Shown here: in pieces, positions 51,400 to 62,454 of the stretch | How positions within the stretch are numbered: the stretch's first letter is position 1 | Layout of the letters: each line of letters opens with the position of its first letter | NCBI GenBank assembly: GCA_037951105.1 | Contig: JBAMJV010008944.1 | Coordinates: 10,001 to 74,000, forward strand | Reading direction: 5' to 3' | DNA: 64,000 nt | From: Echinarachnius parma | Lineage: Eukaryota; Echinodermata; Echinoidea; Clypeasteroida; Echinarachniidae | Program-made: the position numbers and the translations under genes | The notes under the pieces: model-generated | Databases searched by the model: none | What the model saw: the letters and a program-made list of their open reading frames with translations, nothing else | Told to the model about the DNA's origin: nothing

Positions 51400-52080
51400 A
51401 GTGAGCTGGGTTCGAAATTGGGATTATTGGAAAGCACAAGCTCTAGCAATCTTGCCACACCACTTCCACACCAGATAATATCTCTGGCTGCGGTCTAAAA
51501 AACGTTGGTGTATAAATAAGAACATAAGTGTACCTTCAAAATAAGAGAACACTAGAGAACATACATTTGTATCTCGGGCTGGATCTAAGAAAATGTGTGT
51601 TTACACTAAAAAACAAACTTGTGTCATATTTGGTGAAGTTATCAAGAAAAGAGGAAAAGAATGATGTACCTGTAAAATAAGAAGACATGCAATGAGATCA
51701 TACCTCCAGCTAGATCTAAAAATATTATGTTACACTAAAACAAAATCATCTCCAGAGAAAAGAGGAAAAGAGTGGTGTAACTGTTAAAAAGGATCTGACC
51801 ATCTTCAGATCATACCTTGGGCTGGATGTAAGAAAATAATTATGTGTCACACTAAAACAAAATTGTCTCCAATTTGGTTAAGTTATACAGAAAAAGAAGA
51901 CCAGAGGTACTGTACTACTGCATAAAAGGGGGAACTTGAGATAGAACCTCTGGCTGCAGTATACACAAAATATGTGTTACATCGAAATCGAATCATCCAC
52001 GATTGGTTAAGTCAAAAGGAAAACGGAGAGATGTACATGTAACTAGGGAAAAAGAGGGTAATTTGAGAGTTCAGTCAAAC
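51400..52080 (+). repeat. Degenerate tandem array, ~100-130 bp units
   Basis: GGCTGGATCTAAGAAAAT-like words recur near 51,484, 51,580, 51,710, 51,820 and 51,950. Each is followed by ACACTAAAACAAAATTGTC, TTGGTTAAGTTAT and GAAAAGAGGAAAAGA variants. Confidence 0.65.
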
Positions 52081-52217
52081 AAAAGAATCAAGAGTATGCA
52101 AAGGATCCAATCACAAGTTGTGACGTAAATACGGCCGACTGTCTCAAAAGGATCTCACTTTGCCTCAATTGTTGCCACTTATCTCACAAAGTTGGGTCAA
52201 TTGGAGACTTCAATAAT

Positions 52218-52800
52218 CAAGAAAAAGGGGGCAGGATGATACACAGTAAAGTAAATTTAGGAGAAAATGTTTGGGGTGAGAGAGAGAAGGGTGTTATGTT
52301 GATTTTGAAGACTTCTAAGACCAAGAAAACCGAGCATGGTGGCTTAGCGGTTAGAGTGTCCACCTCATGCACAGGAGGTCCCAGGTTCGAACCCAGACCA
52401 GGTCATACCAAAGACTTTAAAAATGGTACCTTCTGCCTTCTAGCCAGACACTCGGCATTTATATAATGGAGAAGGGAAAGTTAATCACACGAGTTACCAG
52501 AGGACTAGCCCCCTTCTGTAACTTTCGCTACATTTAGTAGACGTGTGGCCTAGGGCTAATGAAATGGAGATAGGCGCCGCCTTATGTGCCAACATTGGTA
52601 CGGGAAAGACTTTTAAAGACCAAGAAAAAGGGGGCAGGATGATACACAGTAAAGTAAATTTTGGAGAAAATGTTTGGGATGAGAGAGAGAAGGGTGTTAT
52701 GTTGATTTTGGAGACTTCTAAGACCAAGTGGGCAGGATGATACTAAGTAAAGTAACTTCAGGAGAAATATTGTCAAGTGAGAGTGAGAAGGGCGTTAAGT
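52218..52800 (+). repeat. ~105 bp tandem repeat, three units, first two split by a SINE
   Basis: GGGGGCAGGATGATACACAG, AAATGTTTGGG-TGAGAGAG and AGAAGGGTGTTATGTTGATT occur at 52,228, 52,628 and, more diverged, 52,730. Confidence 0.8.
52332..52613 (+). mobile_element. tRNA-derived SINE, family 1, with 13 bp TSD
   Basis: Head GAGCATGGTGGCTTAGCGGT then TAGAGTG (A box) and GGTTCGAACCC (B box, 52,384). AAGACCAAGAAAA flanks it at 52,317-52,329 and 52,616-52,628, a clean target duplication. Best full-length copy of the family in the window. Confidence 0.85.
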
Positions 52801-53030
52801 TTATATTCTTTTTTTCTTTCTAAATTAAGTTCTTCATCGCATCTTGCAGGTTAGGTCAGAGCCTTCTTTATGTGATACCACTTTTTAAATAACAATTATT
52901 TAAAATGTTGGGAGTATGAATAAAAAATAAAAGATGCCTAAGTCTGGTTTCTAGAGGGTTTACCTATCCAGGAAAGGACGGAGGGGGAAGTGGGGGGGGC
53001 ATGTCCCTAATAATTGACAAACATAGTACG

Positions 53031-53095
53031 TTCTTTATTTTGAGCCTTTTGTTACATGTATGTCATACATGTAACAAAAGGCTCAAAATAAAGAA
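53031..53095. repeat. Perfect 32 bp inverted repeat with 1 nt spacer
   Basis: TTCTTTATTTTGAGCC, TTTTGTTACATGTATG and the exact reverse complement after one T. No mismatch in 32 paired bases. Confidence 0.95.
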
Positions 53096-53536
53096 ATATA
53101 AGCTTGTGACAAGATGTACCTCAAAATTCTCTCCCCCCCCCCCCCCCCCCCTTCACACGCAACTAGCCTGATACCCCAGGCTCATTCTGTACCAGAAGAT
53201 ATATCACAATCTAAAAAAAGATGGAATATAATAATGAAGGAAAGAAGTGAGGATTAACAAGCCGTTAACTTTGATAATAAATCAAGATTTTAAAAATGTA
53301 CATTACAAATCCTCATCTTTGTTAGATGTGAAATCATCGGTCAGACGAGTCACAAAAATACTTTTGATTATTTGAATTACTGATCCACTCTGATTCAATT
53401 TCTTTAAAAATAGTTTAAATAAACAATTACAATGTGCATTATTATGAAATTAACTTACAAATTATGTCCAAAATATAAGTAATGTAATAATATGCAATTT
53501 CATGGGAAAATAAAAGTCTAGATGTAACCTGACGTG
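53096..53536. other. Spacer, no gene seen
   Basis: A C18 run at about 53,132; otherwise AT-rich. Confidence 0.3.
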
Positions 53537-53632
53537 TTAACCCATTCAGGACTGGTCCCCAAAATACCTTGGACTAGGGACTATGGAGAATACATGTTAT
53601 TTCAAAATCAATTACTCCTGAATGAATGACCC
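53537..53632. mobile_element. ~95 bp TTAA element, family B (best copy)
   Basis: TTAACCCATTCAGGACTGGT, CCCCAAAATACCTTGG, GACTATGGAGAATACATG and ATTACTCCTGAATGAATG. The right TTAA is decayed. The ends mirror as TTAACCC-TTCAGGA / TCCTGAA-GGGTTAA when compared with 6,614-6,695. Confidence 0.65.
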
Positions 53633-53812
53633 AATGATCAAGGAAGTACACAGTCATCTTCAATGCATGAAGAGTTCTTTTAGTTTAAGCTTTTAAATAT
53701 TTGTTTTTTCCATAATTCTAGTTTAATAAACTTTGTACAACAGTAACATGTAGTAGTGACTACATAGGGGAAAAGCTGTTTTTCTCCAACAAATAGTATG
53801 CAAATTATACAT

Positions 53813-53901
53813 TTAACCTGTTCCTGTTCCCTTGGAAATTCTGAAATCCCCATAGACTTTGTACATATCCCACTAATTGGTTCCTATTGACAAGGGGTTA
53901 G
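53813..53901. mobile_element. 80 bp TTAA element, family A (53.8 kb)
   Basis: TTAACCTGTTCCTGTTCCCT, GAAATCCCCATAGACTTTGT and GACAAGGGGTTAG; a short duplication of TGTTCC makes it longer than usual. Confidence 0.75.
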
Positions 53902-54205
53902 GTACTTTGCTAAATCCAACCAGCAAATTCCCACAACAAAAATTAACAGTGCCAGATTCTAAGAAGCAATTAGAGAGAAAGAGGTTGCACCACATGTATT
54001 CTCATCCTTCCAAGGTCATGCATCACATCTAATCTAAACAGGATTGTCTTACAGATTTCTTCCTTATTGTTACTTTTATTCTCGTAACCTGAATTTGCAG
54101 TGCCAGTCTCACATCCAATCAAAACAGGATTGTGTTTAGCTATTATTCTTACTTTAAAAGGTCACTCAGCAACTAGTATATAAATATTGGGTGCAAAAGT
54201 TCCAA

Positions 54206-54304
54206 TCAATCATGTGAAATGTTGATACTTTTAATTTCATGAAAACAAAAAAATATCAATCATGTGAAATGTTGATACTTTTTATTTCATGAAAACAAAA
54301 AAAT
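54206..54304 (+). repeat. ~50 bp tandem duplication
   Basis: ATCAATCATGTGAAATGTTG then ATACTTTT-ATTTCATGAAAA occurs twice, one substitution apart. Confidence 0.9.
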
Positions 54305-54360
54305 CTGCCCTACAAACACACAGGCCTAGATGCATTGAATTATGCACTGGCAGCACTTCA

Positions 54361-54921
54361 TTTAAAGGGAACCAATTACACCCCAAAATAACATTTTTAG
54401 TAGTCCATTCCACCAACAAGTTCAGAAAAATAGGTTTCCAGATAAATTATATAATTGGAGAAAAATCTGGAAGAGCCAGGTTCTTCCTTATGTTTTCTAT
54501 TGTTTTTTATAATTTCTTATGTATTTCTGGGGTTTTTTTTACTTATGTATTTTATTGTTTCGGTTGTTTATTTTATTTCTAACTATAATTCAACTATTTT
54601 GAACCCCAAAACAAACATAAAATGTAAACAAGACCAAATAACCAATGTTATACCTCCTTTTACGAAAACTAATATTTCCATATGTTTTGTACACAAATCA
54701 CGAAATTGAGCGATTTTCGGGCTGACATGCATAGACAAAAGGTCACGTGACTTCGTAACGGTAGGTCCGATTTTAAAAATTTCTATTTTAAAATATGCGC
54801 AAGACCCAAAAGAAAAAAGTCACCAAGCAGCGGCGCGTCATCTTACCGCGTTTTGGAGCGATAAAAAAATAGCAGATGGGGGGGGGGGGCCATTGTGCCC
54901 CCCCGGCCTTATTAGGGTTAA
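54361..54921. mobile_element. Composite: T2-like fragment joined to a piggyBac-like MITE half
   Basis: TTAAAGGGAACCAATTACAC to AGGTTTCCAGATAAAT (54,361-54,465) matches the inverse of the subfamily 2 MITE end. It joins directly to TGGAAGAGCCAGGTTCTTCC, the right half of the 14,837 element, ending GGCCTTATTAGGGTTAA at 54,921. The piggyBac-like copy lacks its left half. Confidence 0.7.
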
Positions 54922-55744
54922 TAGTCAACATAGATAGTATCAGGGAAAATATTTATATTTATTTTTTCGGTGGCAACTTTTCAAATAACACTCTAAAATT
55001 GATTTTGCATTGAACTCTATGCAAATTTACAGAGGCTCTTTCATGATTTTTTTTTTTTGGGGGGGGGGGGGTTTGGGGCATTTCGGGGGCGAATTTGCCC
55101 CGAGCCCCGTGTATTTTTTTCAGTTGAACGCCACCTGTGACCTACAAACACGTACTATCAGTGGGAAACCTGCGCTCACAAAAAGGTCTCCCTCTAGGTC
55201 AAATAATCAGTCCTAAGGGTCGATTTTCCATCAATTCTCAATACTGAGCCTCCGTTTTCATAACTTCTGTTATAAAATTGAAAAAGTATCTATAGATATA
55301 TGCATGTAAATTGAATACAGTAGCTTCAATTACATATCAAGGTTAACCCTTTTACATCCTTCCTTCGATCAAAGTCACGACTCGTTTGTCTCGTGAAATG
55401 GCACAATACAAACTATTGTACTTGTGTTCAGGTGAGCTCGGTCCAATAAGCATGGTACAGTAGGACCTAGTGGCAAGTGCTTCAAGAGTTAAGGATTCAA
55501 ATTATAATTTTGTTTTGATTAGTTAGTGGAAATGCTTTTGAGACCATGGTGAAACATTCATACAATTTAACTTTCATGTCATTTAATATAATCATCTTCT
55601 TTATGCTCTTTATATAATAAACAAACTGTTGTTCTTGTTCAAATGATATCATAGTGCTTTCTTTGTCCAATATCAACAATAATCTGCAATTTACAACCCC
55701 AATGTTACAGGTTAAATAGGAAGCAATTTAAATGCTTGTATTAT
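54922..55744. other. Spacer, no gene seen
   Basis: A T10G11 tract at about 55,050-55,072. Only chance frames. Confidence 0.3.
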
Positions 55745-55985
55745 GCAATGCTAGAAATAAACATTTTTGCCTTGTGGCCCAGTCGGGCAAGTAATAACAT
55801 GATTTTTCAACTTCTAGTGGCCCGAAACCCATATCTGGTGGCCCCAAACAAAGAAAAGCATAACAAATTCTGTTACATTTGCTTGCCCGATCGGGCCAGT
55901 AGAATTTAGGATCAATGAAATTTGGTGGCCCGGAGCTAATTTTTAGTGGCCCTGGGCCAGCAGGCCTATGCTAATTTTGAGCACT
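55745..55985. repeat. GGCCCGATCGGGC interspersed repeat
   Basis: Contains GTGGCCCAGTCGGGCAAGT, AGTGGCCCGAAACCC, GCTTGCCCGATCGGGCCAGT and GTGGCCCGGAGC; related to the intron blocks at 35.4-36.3 kb. Confidence 0.6.
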
Positions 55986-57690
55986 GTATTATGCATGCTA
56001 TGGGTACACTGTATTATTGAAAAAAAAAATTTTTCTTTATTAAATATGACAATTTTGTATTTTTGTCACATTATTAGCAAGTAGCAACCAATTACAGACA
56101 TGTTCATTGAGAAAACAAACAATTCAATTGAATACAAATTGTTTTGAATGTTCGCACCCGCTTACATCATGTACACCATTATTGCGTACAATTTTGTCCC
56201 TTTTATTTCATCAAATTATCTGTAATTTAACTTTCATTGATTTGTCCTCGTAAATTTGATCCATTCGTCCTTGTACCCAATCACTTGTAGCAATCAAGCA
56301 ATCAAGGCAGACGCCTGTCTTCTGCAGTTATCACACGGAGAGGGAAAAGTGTGGATGTGATACTCTCCTGATTCAAAAGGGAAATGCTATTAGATGCGCT
56401 AACTAGTCTAGTAGCATTCTGATTCATATTTTACGGCAATCTTTTCTCTTGATAAAGATTGGCCTGACACGTGATTCAAATTGTTGCATACATGGGAAAG
56501 ACATTATATTTAAATGAATTAAAATAATATGATGAATTATATTCAATCCATTGTTTAAATCAGCCCACATAGGGGCAATATCAGGCATTTTTGGCAGTAT
56601 ACAGAAATTATAGATATTATAAGGCAATACTAGTAACCTTATTAGCACCTCAACTTAGCTTAGCAACCCCCCCCCCCCCCTTAAAACTTGCCCATACTCA
56701 AATGACTCAAATGCCTGACCAACAGTGTTCATCTCTCTAAACACATTTATTGACCGACGCTGAGCAACTCAGGTGGGTGTAGCTAGAATATTGAATGTGT
56801 TACCTTCAGTTGTCAATAGATTCATATCAGCATGAGATGAGGGGAATGGGAGAAAAGTGACAAATTACAATTGAGTACAATGATCAGATTTTGAAATTAT
56901 GCAAACAGTAAGAAGTATGAACTTATCAAGTAAATCAAAATGATAAACCTTATTCCATTACTCCATGCAACATAAAAAGCGTTGAGTCTTTTCAGAGCAG
57001 TCTTGAATTGGTTTTATACTAATAGCAGATTACTATATAAAGCTCAGTGATTCCAGCAGCTTTTTTTCCACAAATCTCTTCAACCCACGCCATCTTAGTT
57101 ATGAAACTGTTCTACACAAAATATTAAGACCACTGGAATTGGTGTAATTGTATTTTTAAATTAAAAGATGCAAAAGTAATAACAAGAAATCATTTCATCT
57201 GGTGCAACCAATATTTGTTTCTAACCAGAGTTTATTATGACAAGTTAGCATACTTTGTGTATTTCAGAGTCCTATTTTACTGTACTTTGAAATTAGAGAA
57301 ACTGTTTTACATGTCTGGAAAATAAAAAAATTGTAAAGTGTAATTCCTAGAATTCAAACAATACATTAGCTCTCATGTAGCACACCCTAACAGTTCATAG
57401 CCTCTTGTTCACACATGAAACTGATCCCTGTACCATAATGAAAAGAAGATCTAGATCTATGGTCACAAAACTAGATTCATGGGACAGACAAACAAAATCT
57501 TTTGTTGTTACACAAGGTAAGGATTCCAATCAGGGTAGGGGCAGTAGGGGCAGCAGGGGCAGTATGTGGTAAATTGAAAGTTGTACTTGATACTTGACAA
57601 GTTGACATCTGATATACTTTTGGTAGCTCATACAGGAAGCTTCATGGATGCACAAGCCAATGAGTTGCCAAATTTCCTCTTAATCAGAAG
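55986..57690. other. Spacer, no gene seen
   Basis: AT-rich with a C14 run at about 56,667. No repeat or coding signal recognised on either strand. Confidence 0.35.
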
Positions 57691-57765
57691 TTTTCTAGCT
57701 CAGTTGGTAGAGCTCTAGTCTAGCAATCCGGAGGTCTTAGATTCAGATGCATAATCCTTGCCCAT
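57691..57765 (+). mobile_element. tRNA-like SINE head
   Basis: TCTAGCTCAGTTGGTAGAGC is a near-perfect tRNA A-box region, followed by AATCCGGAGGTCTTAGATTC in B-box position. There is no pairing acceptor stem, so not a tRNA gene. Confidence 0.55.
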
Positions 57766-58298
57766 GTTCATTCATATTATACATTTCTGGTTAGTTTCCT
57801 TATGTTTGAAATGATACAAAAAATAGTATGAAAAGATTTCTGTAACATTTCCATACATGTGGTTAAAAAGAACATTTTGCAATTTAGCGTGTATTGTGGC
57901 TCATGAGTAATGACCCACAGAATATCAAATAATTCTTGTTTAACTTGTTCAAGACTGATTGATTTTTCTATAAGTTATATATATACTCCATACCCCCAAG
58001 CCCATGCAATCCGCCTCTGGGACATTATAATCACCTTTACGTTGTTTAATCTATAATGTAGGTCTTCTGATACACATTACTCTAGATTCTGTTTCAAGAA
58101 TAATTCCTTTTTTTTTTATAAATGTAGACTTACACCATGGGAAATCAAAGCAACATGCAGGACAATGTAATGATGTCAATGTTCATGCATACAATACTTT
58201 TGGGGGTTAAATAAAATGCTGTGTTGCTTTTAATTCCAAATTAATCAGAACATATTTCATGGATTTTGTCATGATACAGAGTAGATGAAAAGGCATAT

Positions 58299-59046
58299 GG
58301 GCAACTGCAGCGTCACGGACATTACAAACAGACAGTATTTTCATGACTTTCCAATGCCACTATCTAATTCATACCTCTACCTAATGTCTAACTTTTATTT
58401 TTATTACAAAGCAATAGCCTGGTTAAGTATGCAAAAAAAGTTTCAGAACATTTATCCAATTCGTTACTGAGTAATTCTGCAAAATGTGCGCCGTCACGGA
58501 CATTACATTTTTTGGACATGACTTTTGGCATCCATATACATCTTTTCAAAAATCTGTGAGTTCTGAGACCTCACAAAGGTGATTTAGGTATTCAATTATA
58601 GACAAGGCAATGATGAATTGAATCCAAGTTGGATTTTGCAAAACGGGCCAGGTATATGTGATCTAGACAACTAAACGTTGCGTCACGGACATTACATTTT
58701 TCAGCGTCACGGACATTACAGTTTGTCCGAAGGATCTGATTAATTAAAAAATATACTTTAGAGCACTCAAATGACTGAAATTTTAATCTGAAAAGGTAAT
58801 GTGATTATCAGTCATCAAATTTGGTGCCTTAAATAATAAAAAATACCAGAAAATTTGGAAAATATAAGGATTTTCCTGAAATTTGCACAGGGTAATCCCA
58901 TGTGTGGAGTTTCATGTATGGTTTCCGTTTCTCCTATAAGGAGACACCCGAGAATAACAAAAATCATGTGAACTGAAAGATATAATTATATGATCATGTT
59001 GTATGGAAAAATAATCCAGAAATTTTTTTTTTTCGTGGAATTGCCC
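58299..59046. mobile_element. TIR element with ATAT 4 bp TSD and iterated GCGTCACGGACATTAC
   Basis: The left end GGGCAACTGCAGCG and right end TCGTGGAATTGCCC match the 43,178 element. ATAT flanks both ends. GCGTCACGGACATTAC or a close variant occurs at about 58,309, 58,492, 58,680 and 58,703. 748 bp, no coding frame. Confidence 0.75.
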
Positions 59047-59465
59047 ATATATAGTTTTGTTTGGTGTGTTTGTGCTGCATAATCATAACCTGCGCTATAA
59101 TTTCCTGTATCAATCTATTTTTTTTAAGTAAAGGGAAATTAGCAATTCATAGACGGCAATTTTCATAAATATAACATGACGTTGACAAATAGATCTTGCC
59201 CCAGTTTAATAACTCAAGCCATTACCTGCCTCTGGGATGATAGATTCTCTCTTTTAGTTTTACATATAATGTAGAGTGTCTGATACACATTACTCTAGAT
59301 CTTATAGATTCTGTTTCACTTTGGCAAGGATACATTTCTATTTTTGCAGATTTACAACATAGGTGATTGGAATAACAAGTAGGACAAGATAATGACGTAC
59401 ATGTTGTATAAAACACTTCTGGGAGTTTATTTAATAAGATTTTGTGCCATGATTAATTTCACATT

Positions 59466-59562
59466 ACGAACCTGTTCCCTACCAGATTTTGCCTCCCCAT
59501 GTAGTTAATACAGAACCCCCCCCCCCCCCCCTCCCCACAGGTTCCCATAGGCAATGGGTTAA
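59466..59562. mobile_element. 80 bp TTAA element, family A (59.5 kb, with C-run)
   Basis: AACCTGTTCCCTACCAG, a C16 run in the middle, then GGTTCCCATAGGCAATGGGT and TAA. The same variant is at 60,701 and 61,205. Confidence 0.7.
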
Positions 59563-59639
59563 AACATATTCCATATATTTTGTTCATAATGACACAGTAG
59601 ATATTAAATGGCTGAAAAGTGTATTAAAGCCATATATGC

Positions 59640-60110
59640 GTGGGTTTTAATGGGTAGTCAGCAAATTCCAACTCGCACTCCACCGTAATCTCCCGAGGTA
59701 AACTCACGATATGTGTTGGATCGATCGAAGAGCGGTGCTTCGAAATATCTGAACACGGGCCTTCTTATGAAATTGCATGCAGCAAACAGCTGGTATCTGT
59801 ATACCGAGCGGGTTTCTCGAGCTGTCACCTAAGGCAATACATATCGCTGATAAGATCAAACAGCGGCACTTTGAAGTCGGTGCGGTTAAGCGTGTTATGT
59901 AATATTTTCGCTCGTAAACATCTCTGATGGATCTTCATTCGACTAGTACAAATATTCCGAATGCGACTATTTTTTATGCATTTTCGACTCTGGGTGTTCG
60001 GAAGTGGGACAGTTTGCGATAGCTACTTATAACTGAGCCAATGGGGATTACGTACCGTGCGTAAAAGTGCGCAATATGGATCCACGCGTCTAATATACCG
60101 GTCTGAATTC
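59640..60110. other. CpG-richer patch, no gene called
   Basis: Higher GC than the surroundings with several CpG (ATCGATCGAAGAGCGG, GTGCGGTTAAGCGTG). A lost promoter or element interior are possibilities. No coding frame. Confidence 0.3.
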
Positions 60111-60429
60111 CCTTTAACTTGTTGGGTGTGTTTCATAACCCATTCTCCATTGATTATATTTTTGAAAGTAGAAGGGAAAATTAATAAATTATCACTTAGA
60201 CTATGACTCAAATAAAACATGACGTCGATTGAAAGATCTTGCCCCATTTTCAAAACTCAAGCAATCCGCCCCTGGAACAATAGAGTCCCCTTTTTAGTTG
60301 TACTATAATCGTGTAAAGCACTATGATCCCCACGGGAATAGCGCTATATAAATAACCGTTATTATTCATTATTACTTAATTGAAACATATATAGAGAAAC
60401 TGACCAGAAATATATAATGTGTTTGAACA

Positions 60430-60512
60430 AGAGCAAAGAAAATGGGATTCGAACGGGATTCGAACCCGAGACCTCCGGATTTCTAGACCGGTGCTCTTAC
60501 CGACTGTTACTA
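60430..60512 (-). mobile_element. tRNA-derived SINE, family 2, copy 3
   Basis: Minus strand: AACAGTCGGTAAGAGCACCG (A box), CTCGGGTTCGAATCCCG (B box), then a tail matching the two copies at 27.4-27.8 kb. GGGATTCGAAC is duplicated. Confidence 0.65.
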
Positions 60513-60700
60513 TATAATGTAGGTCTACTGATGTACTCTAGATTCTGTTTCACTTTGGCAAAGATACATTTGTCTATTTTTGTAGTCTTACCATAAAATA
60601 ACAAGTAGAACAAGATAATGATGTACTATATATGCAATGCATACAACACTTCTGGGACTTTATTATAAAATATAATGTGTGATGTTATTGATTTCACATT

Positions 60701-60780
60701 ACTAACCTGTTCCCTACTAGATTTTGCCATCCCCGTCTAGAGTTAATACGAACCCACCAGGCTCCCATAGGCAATGGGCA
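60701..60780. mobile_element. 80 bp TTAA element, family A (60.7 kb)
   Basis: CTAACCTGTTCCCTACTAG, GCCATCCCCGTCTAGAG and CCCATAGGCAATGGGC; ends decayed. Confidence 0.65.
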
Positions 60781-61204
60781 TGGATTTTGTTCATAATGAC
60801 ACAGTAGATATTATATGGCTGAAAAGGGTAATATTTTGTTAGATGTGTTTCATAACCCACTCTCTATGTTTGAAAGTAGAAGGAGAATTAATAAAACATC
60901 CAGAGACTAGGACACCAACAAAACATGTTGATTGAAAGATCTTGCCCCAGTTTCAAAACTCATACAATCCGCCTCTGGAACAATAGAGTCCCCTTATATA
61001 ATCTATAATTTAGGTCTTCTGAAATACATTACTCTAGATTTTAGTTCACTTTGACAAAGAAACATTTCTATTTTTGTAGTCTTAGCACATGGGTAATCAC
61101 TAATCAGAATTTATAACAAGTACAACCAAAAAATGATGTACATGTACGCAAAACACTTCTGGGAGTGTATTAAATATAATGTTGAGCTATGATTGTTTCC
61201 ACAT

Positions 61205-61286
61205 TATTCCCTGTTCCCTACTAGATTTTGCCATCCCCATAGAGTTAATATAGAACCCACCAGGCTCCTGTAGGCAATAGGTTAAA
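61205..61286. mobile_element. 80 bp TTAA element, family A (61.2 kb)
   Basis: CCCTGTTCCCTACTAG, GCCATCCCCATAGAGTTAAT and CTGTAGGCAATAGGTTAA. Confidence 0.65.
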
Positions 61287-61618
61287 CCATTGTTGCATGG
61301 ATTTTGTTCATAATGACACAGTAGATATTGTATGGCTGAAAAGTGTAACATTTTGTTTGGGTGTGTTCCATAACCCAAGTTACTATTGATTACATGTTTG
61401 AAAGTAGAAGGAAAATGAATAAAACATTCAGAGACTAGAACACCAACAAACAATGACGTTGATTGAAAGAGCTTGCCCCAGTTTCAACATTCGAACAAAC
61501 TGGAAAACCTCTGGGGAAGATAGATTCCCTTTTTTTTAGTAATTTAGGTCTTTTGATAACACATTATTCTAGTTTCTATAATTTCACTTCATAGAAACAG
61601 TCCTAATTTGTAGACTTA

Positions 61619-62114
61619 CCCCGTGTTCACACACACAAATTTTCATCCCTTAATCATCTCTATAGAATCATCACTAGCGATACGACGTTTCGCTAGTGAT
61701 GATTAAATCAAACCTGGTATATGTTCACACGCACAGAGCATATATCGAACAACAGCTGTTTTCCAGGTGGTGCCGAACCCCCCGAACATCGTATAAGTGC
61801 GCAGTGTGTTGTCATTTGTTTCTGTCTGCGCTGTCTCGCTGCAGCTGTGCGAGCGAACGTTCGCATTAAGCCACGCCCACTTAGTCATGATTAGCGAGTT
61901 ACGGTTGTTCACACACGGAATAAGCGTGATTCTATAGTCAGCTCTCGTACGAAACGACGATAAAACCAGCGTATCGCTAGTCATCACTAGCGATACGTCG
62001 TTTCGTTAGTAAGCGTTCAGACACAGGAATTTTTAATGAGAAGCTGATTCTATAGTCAGCTGCTGATTCTTTAGTCATGATCAAGGGCTGAAAATGTTTT
62101 GTGTGAACACGGGG
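61619..62114. mobile_element. MITE with CCCCGTGTTCACAC ends
   Basis: CCCCGTGTTCACACACAC, AAATTTTC mirrored by GAAAATGTTTT, GTGTGAACACGGGG. Inside are inverted copies of ATCGCTAGTGATGA, TACGACGTTTCG / CGAAACGACG and TTCTATAGTCAGCT. 496 bp, no transposase. Confidence 0.8.
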
Positions 62115-62454
62115 ATACAGCATCCTGGGTGATCAAAATAGAATAGTAGGACAGGGTAATTAAGCCTTAAGGCAACTCTAATTTATTATTTATTAGAAAA
62201 CCTGGAAATACTGCAAACGGGTAGATCAATGAATGCAATTTTGCTCATCATTCAAACCTAATGTTGTAGAGGATTGGAAGATTCAAAATTTAGAACACTG
62301 AGGAAAACATTTGCAAAAATGTTTACAAACTTGTTGTTTTCAAAATAGAATCTGGAAATAACCAAGATTGGAGTAATTTATAAAATCATACGCTCTTGCA
62401 TTGAAATTGTGGTAAAGTAATATTTTCAGCGCAGTAGCTGCACTATATGAATGT
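62115..62454. other. Unique spacer before the satellite
   Basis: AT-rich; no gene or repeat recognised. Confidence 0.35.

Larger units (their letters stand above)
57960..61620 (+). repeat. Degenerate large-unit tandem array
   Basis: Units at about 57,990, 59,205, 60,235, 60,950 and 61,470 share CAATCCGCCTCTGGAAC, AGGTCTTCTGATACACATTA, CTCTAGATTCTGTTTCACTT, GGCAAAGATACATTTCTATT and AACACTTCTGGGAG. Three units carry the 80 bp TTAA element at the same place, so the array expanded after that insertion. Confidence 0.7.

Noticed and set aside
26420-60512. Functional tRNA genes at the A/B-box sites (26.4, 27.4, 27.8, 57.7, 60.4 kb)
   Set aside because: Acceptor stems do not pair and anticodon arms are broken; shared tails indicate SINEs.
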